Of a DNA stretch of 64,000 nt, positions 27,774 to 38,021 are shown in pieces. Positions within the stretch are counted from its first letter, which is position 1. Every line of letters begins with the position of its first letter. The translations under genes and the position numbers were made by a program. The notes beneath the pieces were generated by a model, which saw only the letters and a list, made by a program, of their open reading frames with translations, made no database searches and had not been told where the DNA came from. The stretch is from assembly GCF_005116575.1 (NCBI RefSeq), contig NZ_SWCN01000004.1, forward strand, positions 1 through 64,000. The letters run 5' to 3'. The DNA comes from Desulforhopalus sp. IMCC35007. Lineage in GTDB: Bacteria; Desulfobacterota; Desulfobulbia; Desulfobulbales; Desulfocapsaceae.

Positions 27774-28229
27774 TTACACCCCGGTATGTCCAAAACCGCC
27801 TGCACCCCGTTTTGTTTTGTCCAAGACCTCAACCTCGATAAGACGAGCTCTCTGCACCGGGGCCACTATCATCTGAGCAATCCTTGCCCCTCTTGTAACT
27901 GTAAAAGGACCCCTTCCAAGGTTTACAAGAGCAACCTTCACCTCACCCCGATAATCGGAATCGATTGTACCGGGACTGTTAATAAGGGTTATACCGTTTT
28001 TTACCGCAAGCCCGCTACGTGGACGAACCTGGATTTCATACCCTTTAGGAATTGCTACCGCAAAACCCGTTGGAATGAGGGTAATCTGGCCGGGTTCTAT
28101 TATAGTATCGCCAGTTACCGCGGCCATGATGTCCATTCCGGCTGAACCTTCGGTCTCATATGCTGGCAACGTGAGATTCCGCTCACCTTCTGGCAGGAGC
28201 CAACAGAATTGTACGTCTATATCTCCCAT
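27774..28229 (-). CDS. dut: Deoxyuridine 5'-triphosphate nucleotidohydrolase
   Basis: 151 residues, normal for a trimeric dUTPase, which hydrolyses dUTP to dUMP and pyrophosphate. The five motifs are visible: AGMDIMAA (I, about 29-36), [12 protein letters not shown] (II, about 73-84), [14 protein letters not shown] (III, Asp of the catalytic water), [10 protein letters not shown] (IV), and the C-terminal [10 protein letters not shown] (V, flexible arm). It precedes a YycJ-like gene by 4 bp and is separated from pnp by a terminator. Confidence 0.96.
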   Translation of the reverse strand: MGDIDVQFCWLLPEGERNLTLPAYETEGSAGMDIMAAVTGDTIIEPGQITLIPTGFAVAIPKGYEIQVRPRSGLAVKNGITLINSPGTIDSDYRGEVKVALVNLGRGPFTVTRGARIAQMIVAPVQRARLIEVEVLDKTKRGAGGFGHTGV

Positions 28230-28279
28230 CTTTTCCCCTATTTATCCGGTTTAAAAACAATGTAACCGAAATTTCATAC

Positions 28280-28316
28280 AAAAAAGGCCGACTCCTCGCT
28301 GTAAAGAAGTCGGCCT
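28280..28316 (-). terminator. Rho-independent terminator after pnp
   Basis: Read on the minus strand, AGGCCGACT (28316-28308) pairs with AGTCGGCCT (28293-28285), followed by TTTTT. It separates pnp from the dut gene. Confidence 0.85.
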
Positions 28317-28338
28317 GAAAGCTACAATGAAAAGATGT

Positions 28339-30420
28339 TTATTCCTTTTCTAAAAGCGCCTTGCGACTGAGACGAATCCGACCGCGGTTATCCACGTCAA
28401 GCACTTTGACCTCAATCTCATCGCCTTCATTTACCACATCGGTAACCTTGGTTACACGCTTATGGTCAAGTTCGGATATATGAACCAGGCCGTCTGTACC
28501 AGGAAGAATTTCTACAAAGGCACCGAAATCTTTAATGGTCTTGACAATTCCCTTATAGACAGCGCCAACTTCTGCTTCAGCCGTGATGGCTTTGACTTTA
28601 GCCACAAGTGCATCAGCGAGTTCACCGTTGAGTGCAAACATCTTGATCAGACCACTATCGTCGACTTCAATTTTTGCATCGAACTCAGCCGAAAGCTCTT
28701 TAATAATTTTTCCACCAGGTCCAATGATGTCTCTGATTTTATCCGGATTGATTTTGTGGACCATGTATTTGGGAGCATGCTCAGCTACGGCGTCACGGGC
28801 AGTGGAGATACCTTTTTCCATTTCCCCAAGGATGTGGATACGGCCTTCTTTGGCCTGATTAAGGGCTGTACCCATGATCTCCCGATCTACACCGTCAATC
28901 TTGATATCCATTTGTAAGGCGGTGATACCGTCGCAGGTACCAACAACTTTAAAATCCATATCCCCTAAATGATCTTCATCGCCGAGGATATCTGAAAGAA
29001 TGGCAATCTTCTCACCTTCCTTAATGAGTCCCATAGCAATTCCAGACACAGGGCGCTTGATAGGAACACCGGCATCCATCAGTGCCATACTACCGCCACA
29101 GACAGAGGCCATGGAGGAAGAACCGTTGGATTCAAGAATCTCAGAAACCACCCGGATGGAGTAAGGAAAATCTTCTTCCTTTGGCAAAACCGCCTCAAGT
29201 CCACGGGTTGCAAGGGTTCCGTGTCCAACATCCCGTCTGGATGGGCCGCGAAGCATTCTTGCCTCGCCAACACAGTACGGAGGGAAATTATAATGCAACA
29301 TGAACCGTATGCTTTCTTCCCCGTTTAAGGTTTCAACACGCTGTTTATCCCTTTCACTGCCCAGGGTTGTGCTGACGAGAGCCTGAGTCTCTCCACGGGT
29401 AAACAGTGCAGAGCCATGGGCTTTGGGTAAATATTGGGTCTCACAATTGATGTCACGTATTTCATTATACTTTCTGCCACCAATCCTGATTTCCTCATTG
29501 ACGATTTTGCCGCGCATATACGACTTCTTAAAGGAAGAGAGAAGTTCACTGATCTCATTTTTATTTTCTTCTTCAGGGTCGATTTTAGCGATTACTTCGT
29601 CTTTTAATGCGTCGTAGACACCACCACGCTCAAGCTTGTCGGAGGTTGTAAATACTTTTTCCATCCCGGCAGCTGCAACTTCCTTAACCTTTGCCAACAG
29701 TTCCTCGTTGATCTCAGGAGCAACAACCTCAACTTTTGGTTTACCACAGCTTTTCTGTAATTCTTCCTGGATATCGAGCAGTGGCTGAAGATGTTCAAAT
29801 GCATAGAAAATGCCGGAAAGAACTTCATCTTCGCTCAACTCATCGGCTTTTCCCTCAACCATGACAATGGCCTTTCTGGTACATGCCACAACGATGTCCA
29901 TGGCGGATTTGGCAAGTTCCTTAACAGTTGGATTAAGAACATACTCACCATCGATGTAGCCAATCCGTCCACCGGCCACCGGACCATCAAAGGGAATGTT
30001 AGACAGGGATAAAGCACAAGACGCACCGGTCAAAGCAAGAACATCAGGGAGGATCTGCTGATCAGCAGAGAGAACTGTCGCGATTACCTGCGTCTCGGCT
30101 CGATAGCCTTTAGGGAAGAGTGGTCGCATGGGCCGGTCAATGATCCGGCAGGTGAGAACCTCGTGATCACTTGGTCTGCCAATTTCACGACGAAAATAGT
30201 TGCCCGGAATCCGGCCAACGGACGCCAGTTTTTCCTGATATTCGATGGTCAGAGGTAAAAAATCAACATCAGGTCGGGCTTTTCCAGCCCCGACAGCTGT
30301 GACGAGAACCACGGTTTCGCCAGAGCGAATAACGATAGAGCCTGATGCTTGTTTGGCAATTTTGCCAGTTTCAATGGAAATGATTTTTCCACCGATTTCA
30401 GTTTCAACTTTAGTAAACAT
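28339..30420 (-). CDS. pnp: Polyribonucleotide nucleotidyltransferase
   Basis: 693 residues, standard for PNPase. Two RNase PH-type cores (about 10-140 and 310-490) flank a helical linker; the second holds the active-site region GDEDHLGDMDFKV. KH (about 550-610, DKIRDIIGPGGKIIKEL) and S1 (about 618-690, GAVYKGIVKTIKDFGAFVEI) RNA-binding domains close the protein. It degrades RNA phosphorolytically 3' to 5' as a trimer. It follows rpsO by 192 bp, the near-universal rpsO-pnp order, and a terminator lies between the two, so pnp may be transcribed partly by read-through. Confidence 0.97.
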   Translation of the reverse strand: MFTKVETEIGGKIISIETGKIAKQASGSIVIRSGETVVLVTAVGAGKARPDVDFLPLTIEYQEKLASVGRIPGNYFRREIGRPSDHEVLTCRIIDRPMRPLFPKGYRAETQVIATVLSADQQILPDVLALTGASCALSLSNIPFDGPVAGGRIGYIDGEYVLNPTVKELAKSAMDIVVACTRKAIVMVEGKADELSEDEVLSGIFYAFEHLQPLLDIQEELQKSCGKPKVEVVAPEINEELLAKVKEVAAAGMEKVFTTSDKLERGGVYDALKDEVIAKIDPEEENKNEISELLSSFKKSYMRGKIVNEEIRIGGRKYNEIRDINCETQYLPKAHGSALFTRGETQALVSTTLGSERDKQRVETLNGEESIRFMLHYNFPPYCVGEARMLRGPSRRDVGHGTLATRGLEAVLPKEEDFPYSIRVVSEILESNGSSSMASVCGGSMALMDAGVPIKRPVSGIAMGLIKEGEKIAILSDILGDEDHLGDMDFKVVGTCDGITALQMDIKIDGVDREIMGTALNQAKEGRIHILGEMEKGISTARDAVAEHAPKYMVHKINPDKIRDIIGPGGKIIKELSAEFDAKIEVDDSGLIKMFALNGELADALVAKVKAITAEAEVGAVYKGIVKTIKDFGAFVEILPGTDGLVHISELDHKRVTKVTDVVNEGDEIEVKVLDVDNRGRIRLSRKALLEKE

Positions 30421-30516
30421 GTTTTCTCCAGATGTGTAGCATCAGGGAAAGGCGCAGCGCCAATTTATCCGACTGGATTATCCACCAGCCCCGTATGCTT
30501 TTTTTCGGTTTTCCTA

Positions 30517-30561
30517 AAACAACAAAAACCTCAAACAATTCAACAAATGAACTGTTTGAGG
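30517..30561 (-). terminator. Terminator between rpsO and pnp
   Basis: On the minus strand CCTCAAACAGTTCA (30561-30548) pairs with TGAATTGTTTGAGG (30542-30529), one G-U pair, then TTTTTGTTGTTTT. It lies 50 bases after the rpsO stop. In E. coli a similar attenuating terminator separates these genes. Confidence 0.8.
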
Positions 30562-30612
30562 CGTATTACGGCACTTTGCCATAGGCAACAAGGTCACAAC
30601 AGCACGCGATAA

Positions 30613-30882
30613 TTACTTGCGTAGCCCCAACTCTTGCAGCATTGTTCTGTACTTGTTAATATCTTTCTTTTTCAGGTAGTCAAGAAGGCTGCGTCGCTGA
30701 CCAACCAGCTTGAGGAGTCCCTGTCTTGAATGGTGATCCTTTTTGTGTACTTTAAAGTGCTCGGTGAGATACTGAATACGATCAGTAAGAAGAGCAATTT
30801 GTACTTCTGAAGATCCAGTATCTGTCGGATGGACCTTAAACTTCTCAATTATTTCATTTTTTTTAACCGCTGACTGTACCAC
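30613..30882 (-). CDS. rpsO: 30S ribosomal protein S15
   Basis: 89 residues, exactly the expected size. Typical blocks: [19 protein letters not shown] (about 18-36), [29 protein letters not shown] (about 45-73). S15 binds 16S rRNA early in 30S assembly. It sits between truB and pnp in the usual order. The ATG is preceded by AGGAGG-like sequence on the minus strand (CAGGAGGATTGTCGTGGT region). Confidence 0.97.
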   Translation of the reverse strand: MVQSAVKKNEIIEKFKVHPTDTGSSEVQIALLTDRIQYLTEHFKVHKKDHHSRQGLLKLVGQRRSLLDYLKKKDINKYRTMLQELGLRK

Positions 30883-31065
30883 GACAATCCTCCTGAAACG
30901 ATATATTCAAATAGTGTTATTATTTACTCTAAAACCTGCTCCACCCTTATTATAGGCGGAATTACTCATTACGACAATAGATGGTTTGCTGAATGTGGCG
31001 AACCCGGCAAACCGATTAGATACTTTTGTAAAAATTGTCACCGACACACTAGTCAAATCGATTGA

Positions 31066-31818
31066 TTATTGCAACAATTTAGCAACCTCTTCTACACTAA
31101 TCATCTTTTTCATGCAGAATTCGATGGCGTTTTCATGTGAAAGCTCATCCCAGTTAAGAGACTGCCCCACGGAAAAGCGACCACTTTGTGTTCTTCTGAG
31201 CGCCGTGAGATGTGCACCACAACCCAGTGCCGAACCAATGTCGGCTGCAAGTGTCCTGATATAGGTTCCCTTGCTGCAGACAACGCGTATCTGCAGTTGT
31301 CCCTCAGTGCCGACAATATCAGCTATACCGTCTGTACGTTCAAGTACTGAAATGGTAATCTCACGAGCTTCTTTCTCTATCTTGATACCTTTTCGAGCGT
31401 AATAATAGAGAGGCTTACCTTGATGCTTAAGGGCTGAATAGGCAGGGGGCACCTGGAATTGCCGTCCTCTGAAGCCTGCAAGGCATAGTTCTATCTGCTC
31501 TGCTGAAATATGTCCCACCTCGCGCCGTTTGATTATTTCTCCCTCAGTGTCCAGGGTTTCAGTCTCAACGCCCAGACGAAGCGTAGCAAGGTATTCCTTT
31601 TCGCCATCCATAAACTGCGATATAAGTTTCGTAGCGGGTCGACCAGCACAGACAATCAAAAGACCGGTCGCAAAGGGGTCCAGTGTCCCCGCATGGCCAA
31701 CTTTTTTCATGTGCAGAATTTTTCTCATTCTGCTGACAACCCCAAAAGAGCTTATATCGACAGGCTTATCAATTAAAAACACCCCTGCTTCAAAGCCTTC
31801 TACCTCTTGTACATCCAT
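31066..31818 (-). CDS. truB: tRNA pseudouridine(55) synthase
   Basis: 250 residues. The catalytic Asp47 lies in VGHAGTLDPFATGLL, and KPVDISSFGVV (about 18-28) is the family N-terminal block; YSALKHQGKPLYYYARKG (about 121-138) follows. It makes pseudouridine 55 in the T loop of tRNAs. The length is slightly short (no full PUA-type extension). The gene starts 5 bp after the DHH phosphoesterase, in the rbfA-nrnA-truB cluster. Confidence 0.95.
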   Translation of the reverse strand: MDVQEVEGFEAGVFLIDKPVDISSFGVVSRMRKILHMKKVGHAGTLDPFATGLLIVCAGRPATKLISQFMDGEKEYLATLRLGVETETLDTEGEIIKRREVGHISAEQIELCLAGFRGRQFQVPPAYSALKHQGKPLYYYARKGIKIEKEAREITISVLERTDGIADIVGTEGQLQIRVVCSKGTYIRTLAADIGSALGCGAHLTALRRTQSGRFSVGQSLNWDELSHENAIEFCMKKMISVEEVAKLLQ

Positions 31819-31823
31819 AAATG

Positions 31824-32864
31824 TCAGTTTACCCTATCCTTGACAACCATCGGGTCAGACACCGTCACAGCTGTTTTTAAAACAGCCAAAACGTCATCCA
31901 AAACCTGCGCAAAAGCCTTACCGTGACAACGAAACCCTGCAGCATTCCTATGTCCCCCACCGCCAAACTGTTTAGCGACACTTGCAACATTGCACTGCCC
32001 TTTCGCCCGCAAGCTCACGGAAACAGTTCCATTCAAGGCTTCTTTCACAAGAACGGCCACCTTTACGTTTTGCAGTGAACGCGGGTAGTCGATGAAGCCT
32101 TCTGCATCCTGTAGAGTTGCTCCGCTCTCCTGAAGCATTGACTGGGTAACTGTCATAAAAGCAATTTGCTCACTTTCATGCAAAGCAATGGAACCCAGGG
32201 CAAGTTCCATCAGTTTGATGCGTTGTTTGGTGAAATTGTCATATATATGAGAGCCAACAACATGGGGTTTAACCCCTTTTGCTATCAATTGTCCTGCGAT
32301 CTCCATAGTCCGTGGGCCTGTACTTTCATAGCGAAAAGAACCGGTGTCCGTGCAGATTGCGACGTAAAGATTGAAAGCCGCCTGGAGACTTAACTCTGCC
32401 CCGAGCAACATCCCGACTTCATACACCATTTCTCCTGTGGAAGAACAGTCAGGGGCAACCCAGCGCCCCGTACCGAAATCCTTATGGGACTGATGATGAT
32501 CAATGACCCAGAAAGGAGTGTTACTGAGAACCTCTTGTTTTAAAATTCCCAGGCGGTCCTCATCACCGCAGTCAAGAGCAATACTGACCAGATCTTCCCC
32601 TGCATCAGAGACGAAATTTTTATACCGTTCAACGGAAATACTGGCACGATCTTTATCCGGCAAGAATGTGTACAGATGAGTGATCGGTTCCTCAATAAGA
32701 CAGAACACTTTTTTCCCAAGAGATTCTAAAATCGAAGCAAATCCCAGCAGCGACCCCAGAGCGTCTCCATCAGGATGTGAATGGGTAAACAGCACCACAT
32801 GGGAATAATTGTGGATATCGCATATAAGTTTTTCAGGTATTATCCGGGGAAGACTGTCGCTCAT
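31824..32864 (-). CDS. nrnA: DHH/DHHA1 phosphoesterase, NrnA-like oligoribonuclease / pAp phosphatase
   Basis: 346 residues. DHH motifs: FTHSHPDGDALGS (about 27-39; His/Asp metal ligands), ALDCGDEDRLG, and the name-giving VIDHHQSHKDFG (about 118-129). The C-terminal DHHA1 part ends GGGGHRNAAGF. NrnA-type enzymes degrade nanoRNA and 3'-phosphoadenosine phosphate with Mn2+. Its start overlaps the end of rbfA by 32 bp in another frame, a sign of translational coupling, and truB follows after 5 bp. The symbol is by family resemblance. Confidence 0.9.
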   Translation of the reverse strand: MSDSLPRIIPEKLICDIHNYSHVVLFTHSHPDGDALGSLLGFASILESLGKKVFCLIEEPITHLYTFLPDKDRASISVERYKNFVSDAGEDLVSIALDCGDEDRLGILKQEVLSNTPFWVIDHHQSHKDFGTGRWVAPDCSSTGEMVYEVGMLLGAELSLQAAFNLYVAICTDTGSFRYESTGPRTMEIAGQLIAKGVKPHVVGSHIYDNFTKQRIKLMELALGSIALHESEQIAFMTVTQSMLQESGATLQDAEGFIDYPRSLQNVKVAVLVKEALNGTVSVSLRAKGQCNVASVAKQFGGGGHRNAAGFRCHGKAFAQVLDDVLAVLKTAVTVSDPMVVKDRVN

Positions 32865-33255
32865 CCGCTATTTCCTTGAAAATTTCGTCCAACTCTGCAA
32901 CTTTGTCAGCAACACTGTCGTACTGAAACTGTAATACCGGGGTAAAACGAAGATTGAGCGTTTTGGCAATATGACTTCGCATAAAGCCACTCGCGCGCTG
33001 AAAGCCCTTCTCAGCTTCTCTTCTTTCTTTTTTGTCACCCAATACTGTAAAGAAAATCCGGGCAAGACTCAAGTCATCTGTCACATCAACCCGCGAAATG
33101 GAAGCACTGTTTAAGCGAGGGTCCCCGACTTTACTTATCAACAGAATAGAGAGTTCATTACGAATAGCCTCTGCAACCCTGGATGATCTTTTCTGTTCAC
33201 GCTTATCACCTATTCCAATGGAATCAAGGGTCTGTTTTGGATCAAATACCGACAC
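32833..33255 (-). CDS. rbfA: 30S ribosome-binding factor A
   Basis: 140 residues. KH-like fold with family segments RSSRVAEAIRNELSILL (about 24-40), DPRL (about 45-48), ISRVDVTDDLSLARIFFTVLG and the C-terminal LRFTPVLQFQYDS. RbfA matures the 16S rRNA 5' end region of 30S subunits. An N-terminal extension of about 20 residues precedes the usual start. It is separated from infB by a terminator hairpin, although both are on the same strand. The 3' end overlaps nrnA by 32 bp. Confidence 0.93.
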   Translation of the reverse strand: MSVFDPKQTLDSIGIGDKREQKRSSRVAEAIRNELSILLISKVGDPRLNSASISRVDVTDDLSLARIFFTVLGDKKERREAEKGFQRASGFMRSHIAKTLNLRFTPVLQFQYDSVADKVAELDEIFKEIADERQSSPDNT

Positions 33256-33343
33256 TGTACTACCTCAATTTAATAAACTCGTAAAAGAATGAATTGCATA
33301 TTAAAAGCTGGGTCTAAAAAAACATTTTCTCTACACAGTGTAC

Positions 33344-33382
33344 CAAAAAAGAGCATAGCCTGCAGAAACAAATCTGCAGGCT
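33344..33382 (-). terminator. Terminator between infB and rbfA
   Basis: A perfect 10-bp stem (AGCCTGCAGA at 33357-33366 with TCTGCAGGCT at 33373-33382) and a 6-base loop. On the minus strand the stem is followed by ATGCTCTTTTTT. It probably attenuates transcription from the nusA-infB part into rbfA-truB-rpsO. Confidence 0.75.
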
Positions 33383-33433
33383 CCCCTTAAAATTGCCACG
33401 ATGTATTCATGAAATTATACAAACCTCTTCTGA

Positions 33434-36244
33434 TTAAAGGGTAGCTTCAATCTCATTCATGATAAATGCTTCGAAGTTATCTCCAACCTTGATGTCATTA
33501 AATTTATCGACGCCTATACCACACTCATACCCTGACTGGACTTCTTTCACATCATCCTTGAAACGTCTGAGGGACGCCAGCTTTCCAGTGTAAATCACTA
33601 CGCCATCTCGAAGTACACGCACCTGGGCTGACCGCATAATTTTTCCATCCAGAACATAACAGCCTGCAATGGTCCCAATCTTAGGTACGCTGAAGGTCTC
33701 ACGAACTTCTGCAAGCCCGATGACTTCTTCCTCAAAGGTTGGGTCGAGCATTCCGACCATCGCCTTGCGAATATCGTCTAGGGCGTGATAAATAACATCA
33801 TATGATCTGACGTCGACGTTTTCTTTCGTGGCCAACTCTTTTACTTTAAGACTTGGTCTCACATTGAAACCGATAATGATTGCGTCAGAGGCTGAGGCTA
33901 ACAGAATATCTGATTCCGTTATCGTACCGGTGCCTTCGTGGAGCACCTTAACCTTAATTTCCTTGGTCGATAGATCTTCAGCCGCCTTGGCGAAGGCCTC
34001 AAGTGTACCCTGAACATCCGAACGGAGTACAACTTTAAGCTCCTGTACGTCTCCTTCACTCATCTGTTCAAAAAGCTTATCCAGTGAGATTTTAGTATTG
34101 GCACCAAGCTCACTTTCACGCGCTTTAAGCGACCTGACCTGGGATACGTTTCTGGCCATTTTTTCATCGGTTACAACGATGAATTCATCTCCTGCACTTG
34201 GGACACCTGAAAGGCCCTGAACTTCTACAGGAATGGCAGGCCCTGCCTCCTGAATCGGACGGCCTTTATCGTCAAGCATTGCTCTTACCTTACCTGCAAA
34301 CTGACCGACGACAAAATACTCACCTAAATGCAGGGTACCATCCTGGATAAGAACCGTTGCAACTGCACCGCGACCTTTATGTAACTGCGCTTCAACAACA
34401 CGGCCTCTCGCTTTTCTTCCTTTGTCCGCACGAAGCTCTAAAACCTCAGCAAGGAGTTGGATAGCCTCAAGAAGAGCATCAATACCAATATTCTGTTTTG
34501 CGGAAGTCTCACAGTACATGGTGTCGCCACCCCATTCTTCCGGCATAAGATTCAGCTCAGACAACTCACGCTTGACCCTGTCCGGATCAGCATTGTCTTT
34601 ATCAATCTTATTGACTGCAACGATAATTGGCACCTCGGCGGCCTGGGCATGATGGATAGCCTCACGCGTCTGGTCCATAACACCATCGTCTGCTGCAACC
34701 ACAAGGACCACTATATCGGTTACCTGGGCACCTCTTGAACGCATCTCGGTAAAAGCAGCATGACCTGGAGTGTCAACAAAGGTGACATCCCCGGAACCTG
34801 CACGAACATGGTAAGCACCGATATGTTGAGTTATTCCACCAGCCTCACCATCTGCGACATCCGTTTTTCGAATGGCATCAAGAATTGATGTTTTTCCATG
34901 GTCGACATGTCCCATGACAGTAACAACAGGAGAACGTGGCTTTTGTTCACCACCTTCTTCGGCCTCACTCAGGAGCTGCATTCCAATCTCTTCAGTAACC
35001 CCCTGTTCAACTTCGTAACCAAAATCTGCGGCAATAATGGTTGCCGTGTCCGTGTCAACAGGCTGGTTGATGGTAGCCATTACTCCAAGGCCCATCAATT
35101 TGGCAATAACGTCGCTGGCCTTGATTTTCATCTTGAGGGCCAAATCCCCTACCGTGATTGTATCATAGACCTTAAAACGTTTCTTGCTCGCCTTCATCTC
35201 CGAAGGTGCAGCGACGACCTTGGCCCTTCGTCCTTTCTTCCTTCGGCCCCCTTCACGCCCAAGCTGCTCCTGCGCAAAATGAGTGAACTTAACGTTTTTC
35301 TGTCCTTTTTTACCCCGACGAGCATCCTTCCCACGTTCTTCAAGATCAGGACCTGTTTTTTTCCCTTTCTTGCGGGTGCGGTTTGAGTCTTCAGTCTGAA
35401 CCATCCCCGGAACAACAGCATCCGCGGGTGCAGTACTTACGGGCTTTCTGGATACCGGCGGTTTGCCCTGGCTTCTCTGAGGCGGTCTGCTTGGTTTTTT
35501 AGGTTCTTCAGTCTTGGGAAGCTCAATGGTTCGAATTACCCGGGCCATTGGCCGTTTTTGTCCCTGGGCAGCCTGCTTATCTTTTTTATGAGATGATGCA
35601 GTGTCTTTTTCTTTGTTTTTAGATGGTTTTGCCGCCTTAACAGGTTGGACTTTTGTTTCTACGACCTTAGCAGCCTCAGGAGTCTCGTCTTGCTCAGTAG
35701 CCAACGTCTCAACCACTTCTGAAGTAACCTTATCTTCTTCTGCAGTGACTTCTTTTTGAGTGGCTTCCTTTGTAACGACTTTCTTGGAGATATCTTGTTT
35801 TGGGCTGTCGCCCTGATCCACAGAGATTGTCTCTCCAGCAGGAGGCTCGACCTCTTGAGCTGCTGAGACCGTTTCAACCGGTTTTTCTGCGACAGGATGT
35901 GCGCTGATTTCTTCGACCTGATCAACTGCAGCATCTTCTGCCACAACATCTTGGACATCTTCCACTTCAGGCTCGGTTTCTTCTTTTACCTGAGCTCGAC
36001 GCCTGATGACAGTGGCCCGACGGCGGATAACAGTTGATCCTTCAGTATCGCTGTCAATACGCTTTTCAACAAGCTCGGTATTCGCCGATGTCAGAACAGT
36101 ATTCCGTATTTTCTCTGCTGTTTCGTCGTCAACCGCTGAACTATGCCCTTTGATATCAAAGCCAAGTTCAATCAATTTATCAGTCAACGCTTTACTGCTC
36201 ATTCCAGCCTCTTTGGCCAGCTCATATACCCTAACTCTGCTCAT
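33434..36244 (-). CDS. infB: Translation initiation factor IF-2
   Basis: 936 residues. N-terminal IF2N fold ([24 protein letters not shown]), a long charged and Pro/Lys-rich linker (about 60-340, including [11 protein letters not shown] repeats), a second IF2N segment (about 355-405), then the GTPase domain with GHVDHGKT (about 443-450), DTPGHAAF and NKIDK. Domains II to IV follow, with the fMet-tRNA-binding C-terminus. It places initiator tRNA in the P site and promotes subunit joining. It is preceded by ylxR and nusA in the classic order. The RRRA-rich linker is of variable type and lies where IF-2 proteins normally differ. Confidence 0.97.
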   Translation of the reverse strand: MSRVRVYELAKEAGMSSKALTDKLIELGFDIKGHSSAVDDETAEKIRNTVLTSANTELVEKRIDSDTEGSTVIRRRATVIRRRAQVKEETEPEVEDVQDVVAEDAAVDQVEEISAHPVAEKPVETVSAAQEVEPPAGETISVDQGDSPKQDISKKVVTKEATQKEVTAEEDKVTSEVVETLATEQDETPEAAKVVETKVQPVKAAKPSKNKEKDTASSHKKDKQAAQGQKRPMARVIRTIELPKTEEPKKPSRPPQRSQGKPPVSRKPVSTAPADAVVPGMVQTEDSNRTRKKGKKTGPDLEERGKDARRGKKGQKNVKFTHFAQEQLGREGGRRKKGRRAKVVAAPSEMKASKKRFKVYDTITVGDLALKMKIKASDVIAKLMGLGVMATINQPVDTDTATIIAADFGYEVEQGVTEEIGMQLLSEAEEGGEQKPRSPVVTVMGHVDHGKTSILDAIRKTDVADGEAGGITQHIGAYHVRAGSGDVTFVDTPGHAAFTEMRSRGAQVTDIVVLVVAADDGVMDQTREAIHHAQAAEVPIIVAVNKIDKDNADPDRVKRELSELNLMPEEWGGDTMYCETSAKQNIGIDALLEAIQLLAEVLELRADKGRKARGRVVEAQLHKGRGAVATVLIQDGTLHLGEYFVVGQFAGKVRAMLDDKGRPIQEAGPAIPVEVQGLSGVPSAGDEFIVVTDEKMARNVSQVRSLKARESELGANTKISLDKLFEQMSEGDVQELKVVLRSDVQGTLEAFAKAAEDLSTKEIKVKVLHEGTGTITESDILLASASDAIIIGFNVRPSLKVKELATKENVDVRSYDVIYHALDDIRKAMVGMLDPTFEEEVIGLAEVRETFSVPKIGTIAGCYVLDGKIMRSAQVRVLRDGVVIYTGKLASLRRFKDDVKEVQSGYECGIGVDKFNDIKVGDNFEAFIMNEIEATL

Positions 36245-36340
36245 CCTCTACTCCCGTATTGCATCGCAACAATCATTTGATCCATTATCTTATCGGTAAT
36301 TGTTCTCTGCACCGAAATGAACCGTTTTAAATCTCTATAT

Positions 36341-36574
36341 TTAAAGACGAAACAATCTCTTCCATTTTTTTGTTTTACTCGTAAGTAGCTCAGCACAGTG
36401 CACATCAGTACAACAATAAGCCCCTCTCCCTGGCAGCGTCTGACCAGGATCTTCCTGAATCTTCCCGTCTTGCCAGACAAAACGTTGAAGTTCGTATTTG
36501 GGCTTTTTAGTCCTGCATATGCAGCAGGTGCGCAAAGAAACTTTTTTATCAAGAACCTTCACTCTCATCGGCAT
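36341..36574 (-). CDS. ylxR: YlxR family protein (RnpM)
   Basis: 77 residues. YlxR (DUF448) fold: RTCCICRTKKPKYELQRFVW (about 15-34) and GRGAYCC (about 49-55). YlxR is an RNA-binding protein reported to modulate RNase P in Bacillus. Paired cysteines (CCIC, CC) may bind zinc. It overlaps the nusA 3' end by 26 bp and precedes infB by 96 bp, the classic nusA-ylxR-infB order, so coupling of translation is likely. A second Met (MRVKVL) two codons in is also possible as start. Confidence 0.9.
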   Translation of the reverse strand: MPMRVKVLDKKVSLRTCCICRTKKPKYELQRFVWQDGKIQEDPGQTLPGRGAYCCTDVHCAELLTSKTKKWKRLFRL

Positions 36575-37943
36575 TCTGTTGTTCTACATCGATGGGCCCA
36601 TCATTTTCATCAACTGAGACCGTAACATCTGTCTGTTCTACTTGCGATTCCTCTTGTTCAACAACATTACCGTTTGACTCATCCGGTACAGCAACAGCTT
36701 CACTCTGCTCAAAAGGAATCTCTTTTGCCTGCTCTATAAGCGCCTGGGCAAAGTCTTCATTGATTGATCTCAAGACAGTAAGCTCTTCAACCGACTTATT
36801 TGCAAGAACTGCGGTTGAAAAAATGCCTTTTCCGAGCAACTGGTCCGCCAGAGTTTCATCAACACCTTTCAACTTAAGCAGACTTTGATAACCTGGGTCC
36901 TGCAGATTAGCATAGCGCTGCTCGCTTTTCACGTCAATCCTCCAACCGATAAGCTTTGAAGCGAGCCGAACATTCTGTCCCTGACGGCCAATTGCCAGGG
37001 AAAGCTGATCGTTTGGGACGACGACGAGAAGTGAGTTTGCATCCTCATCGGCCATGACCATACTGACATGAGCGGGTGCAAGAGCGTTGTAGACATACTT
37101 TGCAGGGTCCGGACTCCAGGTGACGATATCAATACGTTCCCCCTGCAACTCCTGGACAACATTCTGTACCCTCGCACCCTTCATACCGACACAGGCGCCT
37201 ACCGGATCGACATCACTCTCAGAGGAACTTACTGCAATTTTTGCACGAAATCCCGGTTCTCTGCTGACACCCATGACCCGAACAATACCCTCGGCCATCT
37301 CGGGAACTTCCATCTGAAACAATTTACCCAAAAATTCATCACAGGTTCTGGAAAGTATAAGCTGAGAGTCCCTGCTTGTCTGACGTACTTCTTTTAAATA
37401 GGCGCGGATTCGATCTCCCTGCTTGAAAGATCTTTTGGGAATCTGTTGATCTTTTGGCAAAATTGCATCTGTGCGACCAAGGTTGACAATCATATTCCCC
37501 CGCTCAAATCGCTGGACAATACCACTCACCACTTCACCGATGCGATCTTTAAACATGTCATAGATCACCTCACGCTCCGCGTCTTTCATGCGGTGGATAA
37601 TAACCTGCTTGGCGGACTGAGCTGCAATCCTGCCAAGGTCGGTGATATTTTCCATCTTTTCCCCGAGTTCATCACCAACCTGTACCTCCGGGTCGAGTTT
37701 GCGGGCATCTGCCAAACAGATTTCGGTCTGTTCATCTTCAGCCTCCTCAACAACTATACGGAACTGAAATACCTCGACTTCACCGAATTCTTCGTTGTAA
37801 CGCACTTCAATATCGCGGCGACTACCGAATTTTTTTCTTGCTGCAGACTGGACCGCCTCTTCGATGGCCTCTATCAGTAATGTTTTATCAAAACCTCGAT
37901 CCCTGCTAATCTGGTCGATTATGCGTTTTAAATCTGATAGCAT
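36549..37943 (-). CDS. nusA: Transcription termination/antitermination protein NusA
   Basis: 464 residues. N-terminal RNA-polymerase-binding domain (1-125), S1 (about 135-200, IGEVVSGIVQRFERGNMIVNLG), two KH domains (about 205-345; VGACVGMKGARVQNVV and LSLAIGRQGQNVRLASKL). A helix-hairpin-helix-like segment (about 355-415, LKLKGVDETLADQLLGKG) and an acidic tail rich in Glu/Asp/Gln end the protein. It controls pausing, termination and antitermination. It follows rimP by 78 bp. The single C-terminal repeat and acidic tail are common in delta-type genomes, as I recall. Confidence 0.96.
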   Translation of the reverse strand: MLSDLKRIIDQISRDRGFDKTLLIEAIEEAVQSAARKKFGSRRDIEVRYNEEFGEVEVFQFRIVVEEAEDEQTEICLADARKLDPEVQVGDELGEKMENITDLGRIAAQSAKQVIIHRMKDAEREVIYDMFKDRIGEVVSGIVQRFERGNMIVNLGRTDAILPKDQQIPKRSFKQGDRIRAYLKEVRQTSRDSQLILSRTCDEFLGKLFQMEVPEMAEGIVRVMGVSREPGFRAKIAVSSSESDVDPVGACVGMKGARVQNVVQELQGERIDIVTWSPDPAKYVYNALAPAHVSMVMADEDANSLLVVVPNDQLSLAIGRQGQNVRLASKLIGWRIDVKSEQRYANLQDPGYQSLLKLKGVDETLADQLLGKGIFSTAVLANKSVEELTVLRSINEDFAQALIEQAKEIPFEQSEAVAVPDESNGNVVEQEESQVEQTDVTVSVDENDGPIDVEQQNADESEGS

Positions 37944-38021
37944 TCTATTACCCCGTCACTATGACTTTCATCTCCGATAACCGGAGTTACATCCATTGTT
38001 CTTCAAAACAGTCCGTCCAGC

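Noticed and set aside
36241-36552. 103-codon minus-strand frame overlapping ylxR
   Set aside because: It is a shifted frame of the ylxR/infB junction; ylxR itself has the family motifs.
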